From Maratus speciosus (taxonomy: Eukaryota; Arthropoda; Arachnida; Araneae; Salticidae), in assembly GCA_963932465.1 (NCBI GenBank), contig OZ010792.1, forward strand, positions 992,001 through 1,056,000: DNA of 64,000 bases, read 5' to 3'. Each line of letters opens with the position of its first letter. Position 1 is the first letter of the stretch. Under the pieces are notes generated by a model. It saw only the letters and a list, made by a program, of their open reading frames with translations, was not told the DNA's origin and searched no databases. A program made the position numbers and the translations under genes. Below, piece after piece: positions 33,522 to 44,514 of the stretch.

Positions 33522-35043
33522 GTTCCTCAGTTTTTTAAATATAACCCAAATCCTACTTGACAGAATCAACTGCAATTTTGGATTCACATATTTGAAGTTT
33601 CTGGAAATTGATTTCTGTTAAATTCATAGGTTTATATTTTAGGAAAATATTTTAAATATAGTTTATATTTTATTCTAAAATATGCATTTTTTTTTAATTT
33701 GTTTTCCAAAAATACATTATTTGTAACTTATAAATTTTTTAACAGAAATCTATTTTAAAAGCATCAAATATGTGGGTCCAAAATTGCAACCATTGCAATT
33801 TATTTTACAATTACAAAAGAATTTAACATTGGGTGTTCCAAACTTTAATCACTTCAATGCCAGCCCCGAGATAAACTGGGGGTTACAACACTGTTTCCCT
33901 ATCTCTGCTGCCACTGAAGTGGTTAAACCTAAACTGCTTGAACCATAGTCAGATAATATAGACGAACGCCATTCGCAGAAAATGTTCAAAGTTTGCAGAC
34001 AGTTTTGATAGTTTTTTTTTTACAAATTTCTTTAAAAAAAAAAAAAAAAAAAAAAAAATCAAGACCCCAGGAGGAGAATTAGTAGTACAATGCACATTGC
34101 AGACTCTCGAAAAGGTCTGCAGACTATTTTTCGACTGAAGAAAAAAAAAAGTTTGTTAAAAATTATTTGCCATGTACCATGGTACAGTATTTTTTGTAAG
34201 AAGCGCCGCGGTGCATACAAGTTAAAACTTAAAAATATTGTAAGTGCGGTGCATATGCCGGAACAGCGGGTACGGTGTTTTTTTTTTTTCTGCTGTTAGG
34301 GCCAGTAGCAGAAACAGTGCAGCACCAAAGCGGATGTTGCAGATTATTTTAACAGATTAAAAATAATTTTCTGTTAACAATAAAAATGTTAAATGTTGAT
34401 CTCTTAAATAAAGTTTATTTGGTTGGAAATTTTAGCAAATGTTTATGTGCTTGTTTAGCATTTTTCCATGGTTTGCGGCGATTTTTTTACATTCAAAAGA
34501 GGAATTCGGTTTTAATATCTTAGTAAATATTATCTTCTTTTCAATAAAGTCTAATTCACAAAACTGGAGGGGGGTGGAGTGGGTTGACTGAGTTTTATAT
34601 TGCTTGTAAATTAATATTTTTCTTTTAGTGATGTTTCTTAGCGGCACTCCACTCACATATAACTTTTAGTTTTTGCTCTTAGCGATGATATAGGACTTGG
34701 GAGGGACGTGGCGTTTTTTTTTTTTTTTCAGAAAATTTTTAAGAAATTATTTGAGTTTGCACGTTCGCAGACAGTTTTACATTTTATCTAAGTCTGTTTG
34801 GAACTAAGGTAAAATTTGCTTAATCTGTCAAAATTAGTTGTTCGTATTCAAAACTTTAAAATTTGGTACAATTTTAGTATGCAGACAACCCCTAAGTTTA
34901 TTTTTAGCATAAATTGGAAGAAGACCTAATTTTCATTGAAATGGCTTTTTCAAATCTTTTTTCTGTGACAATTTGGAGATTAAAATGGCCCAACTGTATT
35001 TACTTATACATGCATACTACATGTTAACTATACCGTACAATAG
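33522..35043. other. No gene seen; contains one tiny MITE
   Basis: AT-rich sequence with homopolymers. A CTGCAGACT/GGTGCATA-rich stretch occurs at 34090-34330. Reading frames here are short and low-complexity. Confidence 0.45.
33849..33922. mobile_element. Tiny TTAA-flanked inverted-repeat element
   Basis: TTAA at 33845-33848 and 33923-33926 flanks about 74 bp whose ends are imperfect inverted repeats (TCACTTCAATGCCAGC and GCTGCCACTGAAGTGG). TTAA duplication is the piggyBac signature; the family assignment is only inferred. Confidence 0.5.
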
Positions 35044-35252
35044 ATAGGTGCCAACTCCACAGGGGCAGTCGCCAGGGCTTAGTTATTACCTGGACAAACT
35101 TCCACCATTAATTTTAAAAAGTAGCTTTTACCTTGTTTAATTCCAGTATCATGTGATTAAGTAGGGTAAAAATTACTTTTCAAACTTAATAGTGGAAGTT
35201 TTCCTTGGCAGTGTTAGACTCTTGTTATTGCTCTCATAAAGTTGGCACCTAT
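35044..35252. mobile_element. Palindromic MITE with ATAGGTGCCAACT ends, 209 bp
   Basis: Ends ATAGGTGCCAACT and AGTTGGCACCTAT are inverted, with ACTTCCACCATTAA and TTAATAGTGGAAGT as inner inverted blocks. No target duplication was resolved. Confidence 0.75.
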
Positions 35253-36328
35253 GCATCTTACGATGTGCATATACCTTATAATACACACAGCATACTTTCT
35301 TAAGCAATTTACAATAGATATAGAGCAGAAAATATTTATAATGCAATTATATGTATAATGCACAGCTTTTCAGATGTAAACAGTGAATTTCGCAGTTAAG
35401 AAACACCTGCATTCCACATTGTAGAAATATTGCTACTTTCTAGAGCAGCAGTCACCAACCTTTTGAATCTCATGAACCACCTAGTTTTTAATTTAAAATT
35501 CCGTGGACCACTAAAGTGATTTTTTTTTTTTTAAACGATATAAACCCTTATAAAATATTATAAACTAGCTGCCTGGTCCCGTAATAATATCCATAACCTG
35601 TAGTCTCGTCTATTTTCAAAACGTTATTAGTCGCGCTCGGTCTTTTTGCCGCCGGACCCCCAAATACAGAAAATGCAAAACAAGAACAATTTTTAGTTAT
35701 AAATTTGCAGTTTACTTAAATTATGCATTTTATTCATGAGATTTGAAATAATGGTAAAGGAAAAATAATTTGAGATTATGGATCGTTGCATAGACATTTC
35801 CACAAATTTCAACTTTGCTTGTAAAAATGTACCTAAATAAAAAAACAGAGATGTCTTGATACTTCACTGTGGTGGTGCAGAAACGTTTAAAGTCAGCTAA
35901 GCTACATGGTAGTTCTCTATTCTATTTGTAAGGTGATACGTGTTAGGAGAAGATAATTCATATGGCCGGCAAAAAAGATCAACATGCAACTACTGCCAAT
36001 TTAAATGAACCTGAAATTTGTAGCACAAGTCCGTACAGAGAGGGGGGGGGGGGGGGGTGGAGTTAGAGACGGTGCAAATTAGCAGGGCCCGACTCAGTTG
36101 GAAAGTTGTGTAAAGTTACAGGTTAAGGTTTTGAATTTTTATTTGTCTCTCACTTTAAAGTCTTTTATTCAAAATTAATTGATGAATTCAATTAAAATTT
36201 AATTATGTTTTCAATATTTTAAATTTTTATTTAAAATCTTTAGAGGAAAAAGTAATTACAAATACATCATAAACTGTAGTACTAAAAAAAGAAATAATAA
36301 AATTCCAAGCAAATACTACTCTATAGTA

Positions 36329-37025
36329 CAGTAGACTCCCTCAAATCCGCACAGCTTGGGACCAGAGGTTGTGCGGATTTTAGAATTTTGCGGATTTCTG
36401 GTCATTGCTTTGTTTACATTTTTTAAACAGTAATTTGAATGTGATTAATAATGCAATCGAAATTATAATGAATGCTTACAGTATAGTAAAATATTAAAAT
36501 AATTAAGCAATAAACTAAAATAATAAAAAATTAGATAATTTTTTTAAATGATTAAAAGCAAAGGTCAAGTAAATAATCAATGTATAATTAAATATTCATT
36601 ATAAAGATGAGATGTATTTTCCCTAAATTATTCAATGAAACTTTCCTCATAAAGTTACACCCTACTAATTCAAATCAAAATAATAAAATAAGGAAGTTTT
36701 AATTCAGGTTTGCCCAGACTTAATAATCAAAACAGCTTGATTAATGATTAAATACATTTGGTAAAAAGATTGCGATTACCAGTGATGCCAGCAATATCTT
36801 GATTTTTTTCAGAAATAAATTTATTCTTCCTTCATGAAAAAGCACAAATTCAGTAATATTAATAAAAAATACAGATTAAAATATATATAGAATTGACATA
36901 AATCTAAAAAAGTCAAATTTTGTCCCTACATCTCAACTGAAAGTTTCATTGTTTACATTTGTAAATTATGTGTGGATTTTAGAGAGTTGCAGATTTTAGG
37001 GTTGCGGATTCGAGAGAGTCTACTG
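36329..37025. mobile_element. Non-autonomous pogo/Tigger-like element, copy 1
   Basis: The inverted ends CAGTAGACTCCCTCAAATCC and GGATTCGAGAGAGTCTACTG are flanked by TA dinucleotides, as expected for Tc1/mariner-type insertion. The subterminal GTGCGGATTTTAGAATTTTG is repeated in altered form on the right. No transposase. A second copy starts at 63714 and a related single end lies at 43024-43088. Confidence 0.88.
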
Positions 37026-37249
37026 TATAGCACAAAATTAGCACTCGCCACTCACCAATTGTCGAATAACACTTTAAACATGGTGATTAACTTTGTCCTT
37101 ACTCGCCAAACTTAAAGGGCACCACCCACCAAATGCGATGGTTGAAAAATGTATCTATGCCAGGGAGAAAAGGGGTGAAATTCATTCAGAAGTTACGACG
37201 TCCAGATCGGCGATTCTCCTGAACATTTGAAAAGAAAGTAGCAGAGATG

Positions 37250-37560
37250 AATCTGGCCCGAATTTTCTGAAAAAAAAAAAAAAAAGGGTCATCAGTCGGA
37301 AAATTCGGACATAAAACTATTGCTAATTTCAACATTGTCAAAAAAAAATCAATTTTGTCCATCGTTCACAGAAAAAAATCGCCAATTTCGTCGAAGAATC
37401 GCAGGGGAAAACGTGAATTTTGCCAAGAATCACGGAAAAATGTGAATTTCATACAAAAGTCATGTGAATTTCGTTAAAGAATCGCCGAAAAAAAACGCAA
37501 ATTTCATCAAATAATCGTAAAAAAAATTAAAAATCAAAATCACAACATAAAAACAGCGTC
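37250..37560. repeat. Minisatellite of about 30 bp
   Basis: Units such as AATTTCGTCGAAGAATCGCA repeat about nine times with heavy divergence. Same family as the arrays at 8150, 46870 and 52960. Confidence 0.75.
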
Positions 37561-38174
37561 ATGTACTCAAAGCAGCTAAATCCAGGGGTGAAGTGATTTC
37601 AAAACACAATCTTGCTGAAAAACGAGGTTGCCGGAACACATCATTCGTCGGGGTTGCCATATCGATAAAGATCACCAACAAAAAGTCCTCAAAAAATCCA
37701 AGATCGCGGCCGCGGGAATATATGACATCTAAGCCAAAAAAAAAAAAAAAAAAATCCAAATAATGTACTAAATTTTCTTGTGGACCACCGATTGACGACC
37801 TCTGCTCTAAAAGACTAAGCTTGACACTTTATCGCCTTAATTTTGAGATTTTTAATAAAAAAATTACTATTATTACAATAAAGTTTTTTTGAAAAGGAGT
37901 CACATAATGGTTTGGCCCAGGCATCGCATATTTAAACTGTGTTTATAAAGTAAATTTAATAATGTACGAAATTATCTATATTATGCAAAAATTTGTAATC
38001 TGCACAACTTCTGGTCCCAACGAATGCAGTATAAAGATCAATTACTGTACATTAACATGTTTCAGGCCTATTTGTCTATGTTTAGAAGGAAAATTTAATG
38101 ATATGAGAAATGTGATTTATATAATGCAAAATTCGGTACTTTTCGGTTTGCCGGGCGCCAGTGTTATATATAAT

Positions 38175-39030
38175 ATACATCATAGCAAACGCGGTAGCGT
38201 TAAGCTATAATATGATTAAGAAATAGAAAATGCAAACGACTTTCTTAAATTTCTGGCGAACCAGTTGACATACGACAATGATTTTTCTTTTGAAAGATAG
38301 AACTCGACGAGACGAATAAACTGATAGCATTTAAAAAATTACTGTAGCTTTCAGTAGTTTTTTATTTAATCTTAAACAAAAAAAATGAAGACACAAAATT
38401 CAACAAAGTGTAGCTAACGTTCCAGTGGATGGATTAACTTCGTTTTTGTTTTATTTTGATCCTCTTGTTAAAAGTTAGAATAGGTTTTTTTTTCATCTTT
38501 GTATGTTTGACGGTCGCTGAGAAAATTGAAATTGTCTTTTATAATGTCTCCATAAAATTATAGAAATCTCTCCTTTTCATTTTCATATTTCTAATTCAAT
38601 AATTTCTTTCGTGTTGCCACTCCCTAAAAAGCAGTACAATATTTTAAAAAAAAAGGATAACACGTGTACTTTTGTTTTTATAAGTTAATAAAAATTGAAA
38701 TTTTACTAACCGATTTTTGTATTTTTGAAACCGTACTGTCAACCTAAGCAGATAATGCATAATTTTCATAAATACATATATAAACTTTCTTGATTAATAT
38801 TTTGAACTGGGGTAATAGACACAATGGAGCACAAACGAGTTGATAGGAAAAAAAAAAAAAAACTAGGGTAAATCCCAAGCTTCTGTTCAGGAGCTAAATG
38901 TAAGTTTTTTTTTTTTTTTATATTATCATCATAACATCCTGACTTACACAAGCGATAGTTATGCAGTAATGTAAATACTTCACATACTAAGCATAAACTT
39001 AAAAAATACCATTCCATCTATTTTAAATAA
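38175..39030. other. No gene seen
   Basis: AT-rich interior of the 4.2-kb element, without recognised coding sequence or inverted repeat. Confidence 0.45.
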
Positions 39031-39344
39031 GGAAGAGATGTCATATACGCACCAGAGTACATAACTGGCTCGATAATGGCGTTATTTTGCCTGATATGGT
39101 AACTGAGCTATTGTTGTTTATTTATCAATTATTTTTTATTTACTTTTATTTTATTTTTTAAAATTATATAAATTATTTAGTTCTATAGTTATTAATTAAA
39201 CTTTTCATTATTTATTGTTTTTTTTTTTTTTTAAATAATAGAAAGTAATTTAAAAATATATATGTAACTGCTATTCGATTTTCGTTAAATTGGCGTCAGA
39301 AAAAACCCCCGTGCCAAACCCGTTGTGTACATGACATCTGTGCC
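39031..39344. mobile_element. MITE with CAGATGTCATATACGC-type ends, copy 1
   Basis: Ends GGAAGAGATGTCATATACGC and GTACATGACATCTGTGCC are flanked by perfect 8-bp duplications ttaaataa (39023-39030 and 39345-39352). Subterminal TGGCGTCAGAAAAAA is shared with copies 2 and 3. Confidence 0.88.
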
Positions 39345-39422
39345 TTAAATAATTAGGGTTTCGTATAACTTTTTAGGTACTTTTGCTTAAGATATTGTCG
39401 AAAATGTACAACAAAAATATGC

Positions 39423-39896
39423 GGTACTACTTGATTATCCCGTCGACCAATTTCGCCAAACTATTCGCCAAATGATACAAACTGACATAATTTTTATTTT
39501 AAATAACGGAAGAATAAATAAATTAGTAAAACATTAATAAAAACTTGGGCACAGATGTCATATACTCTCCGTAATGGCACGATTTTTTCTGACGCCAATT
39601 TGGCGCAAACCTCATTAATATATCACCTATATCCGGGTTACCATATCAAGCAAAATAACGACATTCCAGTTAAGTACCCGGTGCGTATATGACATTGCCG
39701 TCAAAAAAATCGCTCCAATATGGGGCGTATATGACATCTGTGCCAAAACTTGAATTAAAAATCACTTGATGACGTAACAAACACGTGTATCGTGTTTAAT
39801 GTCAAGTGAATGTAACATTTACTATCATCCATTATTGTCATTTAATCTTATAGTTTGGCGGTAATTTTTTGATCGACAGGATAATCAAGTTGTACC
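39423..39896. mobile_element. MITE with GGTACTACTTGATTATCC ends, copy 1
   Basis: The left end GGTACTACTTGATTATCCCG and right end GATAATCAAGTTGTACC are inverted. The flanking 8 bases (aaatatgc, aagtatgg) match at six positions. Another MITE (39548-39744) is inserted inside. A second copy lies at 45570-45864. Confidence 0.82.
39548..39744. mobile_element. MITE with GGCACAGATGTCATATAC ends, copy 2
   Basis: Inverted ends GGCACAGATGTCATATAC and GTATATGACATCTGTGCC are exact. Perfect 8-bp duplications aaaacttg lie at 39540-39547 and 39745-39752. The copy is nested inside the element at 39423-39896. Confidence 0.93.
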
Positions 39897-39902
39897 AAGT
39901 AT

Positions 39903-40246
39903 GGTACAGATGTCATATACGCACCACGTTGGCGCGATATTTTTTCTGACGCCAATTTGGTGAAAACTTCGTTTTCGAATACCAGTTACATATGTATTTT
40001 TAAAAAGGGTTTAACAATAAATTAAAAAAAGTTTAATTAATAACAATAGAACAAAACAATTTATATAATTTAAAAAAAGAAAATAAAAGTAAATAAACAA
40101 TTTATTTATAAATCAACAACAACATTCGGGTTACCATATCAAGCAAAATAACAAAACTTTGGCGCCAGTTAAGTAACCCGGTTCGTATATGACATTGGCG
40201 TCAGAAAAAAATCGGGTCAACGTGATGCGTATATGACATCTGTGGC
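39903..40246. mobile_element. MITE with CAGATGTCATATACGC ends, copy 3
   Basis: Ends GGTACAGATGTCATATACGC and GCGTATATGACATCTGTGGC are inverted. The target duplication is unclear (CAAGTA occurs on both sides at slightly different distances). TCTGACGCCAATTTGG and its inverse lie next to the ends. Confidence 0.8.
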
Positions 40247-40370
40247 GTTTCAAGTACACTTCTGAACGTTACTTTGAAATCGGTGAGTTTCATCGCCAAG
40301 ATGCTTAATGATCATCACCATTGAATATATAAATAATGCCATATTTGCAAACTTATAGGTCAAAATATAA

Positions 40371-40795
40371 GTGGAACCTCGGTTCACGACCGCCTCTGTT
40401 TATGACCAGTTCGGTTTATGTCCAACTTCGGTGATCAAAATTTGACTCGGTTGGCGTGCAATATCTCGGTTCACGACCAAGGCTGCCGAATAGTTCAGTT
40501 GGTAACCCTTACATAACTCGTGTTATTAGTCTAGTTTGGAGTAAGGTGTGCATATGAGAGCACTTTGTGTACCTTTATTACTGTAAAAAAAATCAACTTT
40601 TTGTTTTACTTTTAGTCAGGTTTGCGCTAATTTTAGCTCTCATTATGGCTTCTAAGAATAAAAAAGTGCTTAGTGATAGCAGTAGTAAGAAGCTTAAGCG
40701 AATTACTCTTCGATAAAAAGAATTGTAGCAAAACATGAGAACGATATTAGTATAACTGGTCTAGCTAAACAATACGATGTGGCCTAAACCTTCGA
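40371..40795 (+). pseudogene. 5' part of a Tigger/pogo transposon with broken transposase start
   Basis: The start GTGGAACCTCGGTTCACGAC, with further CGGTT-ACGACC repeats over 130 bp, resembles Tigger-type terminal sequence. An ATG at 40645 opens MASKNKKVLSDSSSKKLKRI; after a one-base frameshift near 40715 the sequence continues RIVAKHENDISITGLAKQYD, the CENP-B-type helix-turn-helix of pogo transposases. The remainder (DDE domain and right end) is missing after about 40795. The protein would have bound the terminal repeats. Confidence 0.8.
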
Positions 40796-40807
40796 TTTCC
40801 TCGATAA

Positions 40808-40870
40808 TCTATATATATATATATATATTACGCTATCGTCTGTGTCACAGAAATTGCGATTAGTTGTTAA
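40808..40870 (+). mobile_element. Possible Helitron 5' end fragment
   Basis: After an A, the sequence reads TCTATATATATATATATA then TTACGCTATCGTC. A TC-plus-TA-rich start is common at Helitron 5' ends. No matching CTAG-hairpin end is found inside the surrounding element, so this is a weak call. Confidence 0.35.
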
Positions 40871-41350
40871 TTGTTTAATGGCAACGCTCGAATGAAACGC
40901 ATCTCATTGGTTATAGAACAGCATTTAATGCATCTCCATACCTATAAGGGGGGGGGGGGGTTACCATAGGCAGGACCCTGTTCTGTCGCGAAATACCGCC
41001 AAGTTTGTCATCAACTTGTAAATATATCGCCAAATTCCTATAGACTTCCATTGTAAACCAATAGGGTTTACTTGTTTAGAGAGAATCAACAAATTGAGAT
41101 ATTTTGATGCAACAAAAACTAATATCAGTTTAAGGAATTAAATTAATTATATTTAAGGGAGCCCAAGTAAATTAAATTATGAATAAAAATAACGTGAATT
41201 TGATTTAAAAACCTTCAACCTCTTAAAACAGTGTGCATTACTTGGTTAAATAGTGCATTATTGCGCGAAATAAGAAAAAAGTATTGGGAATATTTAAAAG
41301 CAACTCAGGTTTATTTATATTCAATATATAATTATCAAAAAATTTAAATG

Positions 41351-42265
41351 ACTAGTATTAAAAAATGCTCTGACGAGCACCAAAAAAGGCTAATATGTTT
41401 TTAAGTATGAAAAAGGGTTTGACAAGTGCTTCTAATTGGGCATGAAAAAGGACAAGGGTTCCCTTCTTGGCTGCAGCTCACTGTCAATGCCAACTTTGAA
41501 AATATCATATTTGCACTTTTTTCATATAAAAAAAATCAGCCACAGTTACGATAAAAATGTGTAATATAACGACTCACCTGATTAAACATGAATGTAAGGC
41601 GACATAGCACCAAAAACCTTAGTTCCTGCAGCGTATCACACTTATGCAGGGCCACCAAGCACGCCCGCAGTGTAGAACTGTACAAAAAACTGATTTGTAG
41701 TGCAGTGCAGACTGTTGCAGCACTCTGCACAGGAACAATTCCACATGTGCACGCATAACAGTATAATGCATTCATTGATTGTTGAAATTATATGCAAGTG
41801 GCTGTGGCTGTACAATGTACTATGCAGTACAGCAATGCATGTAAATTATAAACGAACATTAGACGCAGACACTTTTAATACGGAAGTACAAAAGCACAGT
41901 GTGAGTGTGCGCTGAGGTTAAAAAATTAAAAGCATAATAGGAATGTACAGTGTAGTATAATTTATAGAGAAATAATGGTACACAGTGCACTGTACAAAGT
42001 TGCATTGCAGACGCATGTGCAGTGCAACAGTGCAGTTAACGTGTAAAGCGCGACGGAAAGTTTTATTAAAGTACCGTGAATTTATTTTATATAGAAAAAG
42101 CACAAATATGATTTTTTCAAAGTTGGCATTGACAGTGAGCTGCAGCCAAGAAGGGAACCCTTGTCCTTTTTCATGCCCAATTAGAAGCACTTGTCAAACC
42201 CTTTTTCATACTTAAAAACATATTAGCCTTTTTTGGTGCTCGTCAGAGCATTTTTTAATACTAGT
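41351..42265. repeat. 0.9-kb long inverted repeat
   Basis: The left arm (41351 to about 41545), starting ACTAGTATTAAAAAATGCTC, is nearly identical to the reverse complement of the right arm (about 42082 to 42265). The central 540 bp is unusually rich in TGCAGTGCA-like sequence (41690-42030), for example GTGCAGTGCAACAGTGCAG. A transcript across it would fold into a stem of about 190 bp. No target duplication was seen. Frames here are not convincing genes. Confidence 0.9.
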
Positions 42266-42348
42266 ACATATATGTATATATACATTAATATATATATGTA
42301 TATATATATAACACTGGTGCCCGGCTAACTGAAAAGTACCCAAAATTC

Positions 42349-43023
42349 TATAATGGGCACAACTTCTCATTTCTCATTGTCCTTTATAAAGAACTTCTAC
42401 TGTACTATGCAAATAACTACAATAAATACAACTAATAATATATATAATATCATTACATATTGAGGTTGACCTTTGCCATGTTCGGTATTGAAAAAGTTTT
42501 TACCATTCATAGTTCATTTACAGGGGTACTGAAAAGTATTCCGTTACATTACAGTCTGTACGGAAAAATCATTTGTGGTATATTTGAATTGTGTTACAAT
42601 ATTTTAAACAATGAATTTTTTATACATTGTTGAAGTGCACTAGTAGATTGTTGCTGTAGTAAATATGTATAACAAAGGAACTCAAAAGTATTTTGTTATA
42701 TATTATGATCTATGAAGAACGTCATCATATAACAAAAAAACTCACTTCTGAAGCCAAAATTATGGCAAACTTTATAAAAGCACTCCAAGGCCCCTATACG
42801 GATAAAGTACTGCGATTTATATAGTTAGATACAGAAGTTAAATTATCTGTACTTTTGCACTTTAGGGACCTTGGCGAAGAAGGAAAATTGGGCAACATAT
42901 TTTCAGGCACCTTATTTTCTGTTTCATTTCATATACACACTCATTTTTTCCAATATTTATACAATTTATTTAGCATAAAGAAGCCATATATCTAATTTTA
43001 TAATATAGACATGACCTGTAATC
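42349..43023. other. No gene seen
   Basis: AT-rich sequence with two loosely repeated blocks containing AAAAGTATTCCGTTACAT (about 42534) and AAAAGTATTTTGTTATAT (about 42685). No element boundary could be set. Confidence 0.45.
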
Positions 43024-43088
43024 TACAAAAAGCCTGAAATCCGCACAACACTTGGAACCAAGCTATGCGGATTAGTGGGCTTCTACTG
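43024..43088. mobile_element. Single pogo/Tigger-like end
   Basis: AAATCCGCACAACACTTGG followed by GCTATGCGGATTAGTGGGC and TTCTACTGTA resembles the CAGTAGACTCCC-type terminus seen at 36329 and 63714. No partner end was found. Confidence 0.5.
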
Positions 43089-43283
43089 TATTACAGTTTT
43101 TCATAAATGATTTTCGTTTTTAAAATCTGTTATTTTCATCTAGCTCTGCGGAACAAGCGAGTAAAACTCATATTCTTGCACATGTGTTGTATATATCTTT
43201 ATATCTCATATTCTGTCATTTTTGATGGCGCTATCTTTCTAGTATGATATAAATGAATATTATTATAAATAATTTTTTTTTAG

Positions 43284-43600
43284 CGGCTTCTCCTGTTCCC
43301 GAGAAAGAAAATGAAAAACCAGAAGAGCCCTCTGACTCTGTTGAAGAGGAGTCTAGTGATAAGGTAACAATATCACCTGCAGAAAAGGAGAAGTTGAAAG
43401 AAGAAATAATTAAAGTGCAAGAGGAAGATGCTGAAAAATTTGGTTTACCTTTCACATCAAAACCTGAAGACATAGAAACTTATTTGAAGGCAGAAGAAAA
43501 TGAATATGGAGAAGAAATGCCTGAGAAAGTAGAAGAGGAATTGGCTGAAAGCGACAACGAATTTGTAAACTTTGTGCATTTTCTTCGATTATTTGATGAG
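43284..43600 (+). CDS. Internal exon of an acidic repeat protein gene (exon A)
   Basis: The exon follows a polypyrimidine tract and TTTTTTTTAG (acceptor ends 43283) and ends at GATGAG|GTAGGA (donor at 43601). It enters in phase 1 and leaves in phase 0. The translation, about 105 residues, starts ASPVPEKENEKPEEPSDS, is strongly acidic, and contains the module SPAEKEKLKEEIIKVQEEDA followed by EKFGLPFTSKPEDIETY and a tail ending FLRLFDE. Codon use and composition stand out from the flanks. Exon B at 62554 continues in the same phase. The SPAEK-LK-E...K-GLP stretch resembles the corresponding part of exon B, so the gene may consist of repeated one-exon modules. There is no signal peptide or membrane segment in this part. 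Family and function unknown; 5' exons lie outside the window or were not recognised. Confidence 0.85.
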
Positions 43601-44514
43601 GTAGGATTTTTTTCTTTTTCAGTGATATTCTGCAGCATTGAAATAATTAAGTGTCAAATGTATTAAAATATTTAATAATGGCTGCAAAATTAATACCTGT
43701 TAATAACCAAGTGTAATTATTTTTTTAAGAAACTTAACAATTTTAAAATAAATCAAAGGTTTTACTCTCATTTTAACCCCTTAACTGTTTCTTTAAAAAT
43801 ATATATATTATGAAAATGTGGACAAAATACCAATATATATGTGAATAGTAATCTTCGCCTTATTTAATAGAAGAATTTCTGTCATTAAATAAAGCAAAGA
43901 TTACTACTATTAAAAATAGTGGTATTCGAATGATCTGAGTAACAGAGCAGGAAAATTCTTCCAGCAATTACAGTGTATAGGCAAATCAGTTAAGATGGTA
44001 GTTTATTTTCATGGAATAAAAAATAAAATTTTCAGTGTTTATATTAAATTAAACCCATCTTAATTCGGAATATTTTAATACCAAGTTTGTATTTAATGCT
44101 GTTTTTGATAAATATCTTGTAAATGAAAAATGAGTATAGGTCATAATGTGATTCTAAAGAAATTCTGCTTGCAATAACAGATAGCATAACATAATCACTT
44201 CAAGATAAAAGCATTTATAATTTTTGAATTAAAGTAAAACATATTTTCATGTATCCAGTTATGACTGCATTCATTCTTCAAGTTATATTTCTATAATACA
44301 ATGTCATAGGAATATGAGTTTCCTATTCATGTATAGAGCTGAAAATTTGTTTTGTTTAATAGAAAATTTAAAATTTGTCTTTTTAATACTGTAAAGCAGT
44401 GGTACTTACTAGGTAGCCCATGAGACACGTGTGGTTTCGTAAGTTGGGTAAAAAAATTATGTATATAATATCGTATTTATTTAAAATCCTAATGTGACTA
44501 TATTATGAAACAAA

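Larger units (their letters stand above)
35446..37804. mobile_element. hAT-like element with CAGCAGTCACCAACC end
   Basis: The left end CAGCAGTCACCAACCTTTTG is a typical hAT terminus; the right end ACCGATTGACGACCTCTG is its diverged inverse. Both sides carry GTGGACCAC motifs. The flanking 8 bases (ttctagag and ctctaaaa) agree at five positions only. It contains a pogo-like MITE (36329-37025) and a 30-bp minisatellite (37250-37560). Confidence 0.7.
38135..42340. mobile_element. 4.2-kb element with GGTACTTTTCGG ends, host of many insertions
   Basis: The left end GGTACTTTTCGGTTTGCC (then GGGCGCCAGTGTTATATA) and right end GGCTAACTGAAAAGTACC (preceded by TATAACACTGGTGCCC) are inverted. Perfect 8-bp duplications caaaattc lie at 38127-38134 and 42341-42348. 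It is the long relative of the MITE at 26740-26946. The interior contains at least four small MITEs, a Tigger relic, a possible Helitron 5' end and a 0.9-kb long inverted repeat. No transposase of its own was found. Confidence 0.85.
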
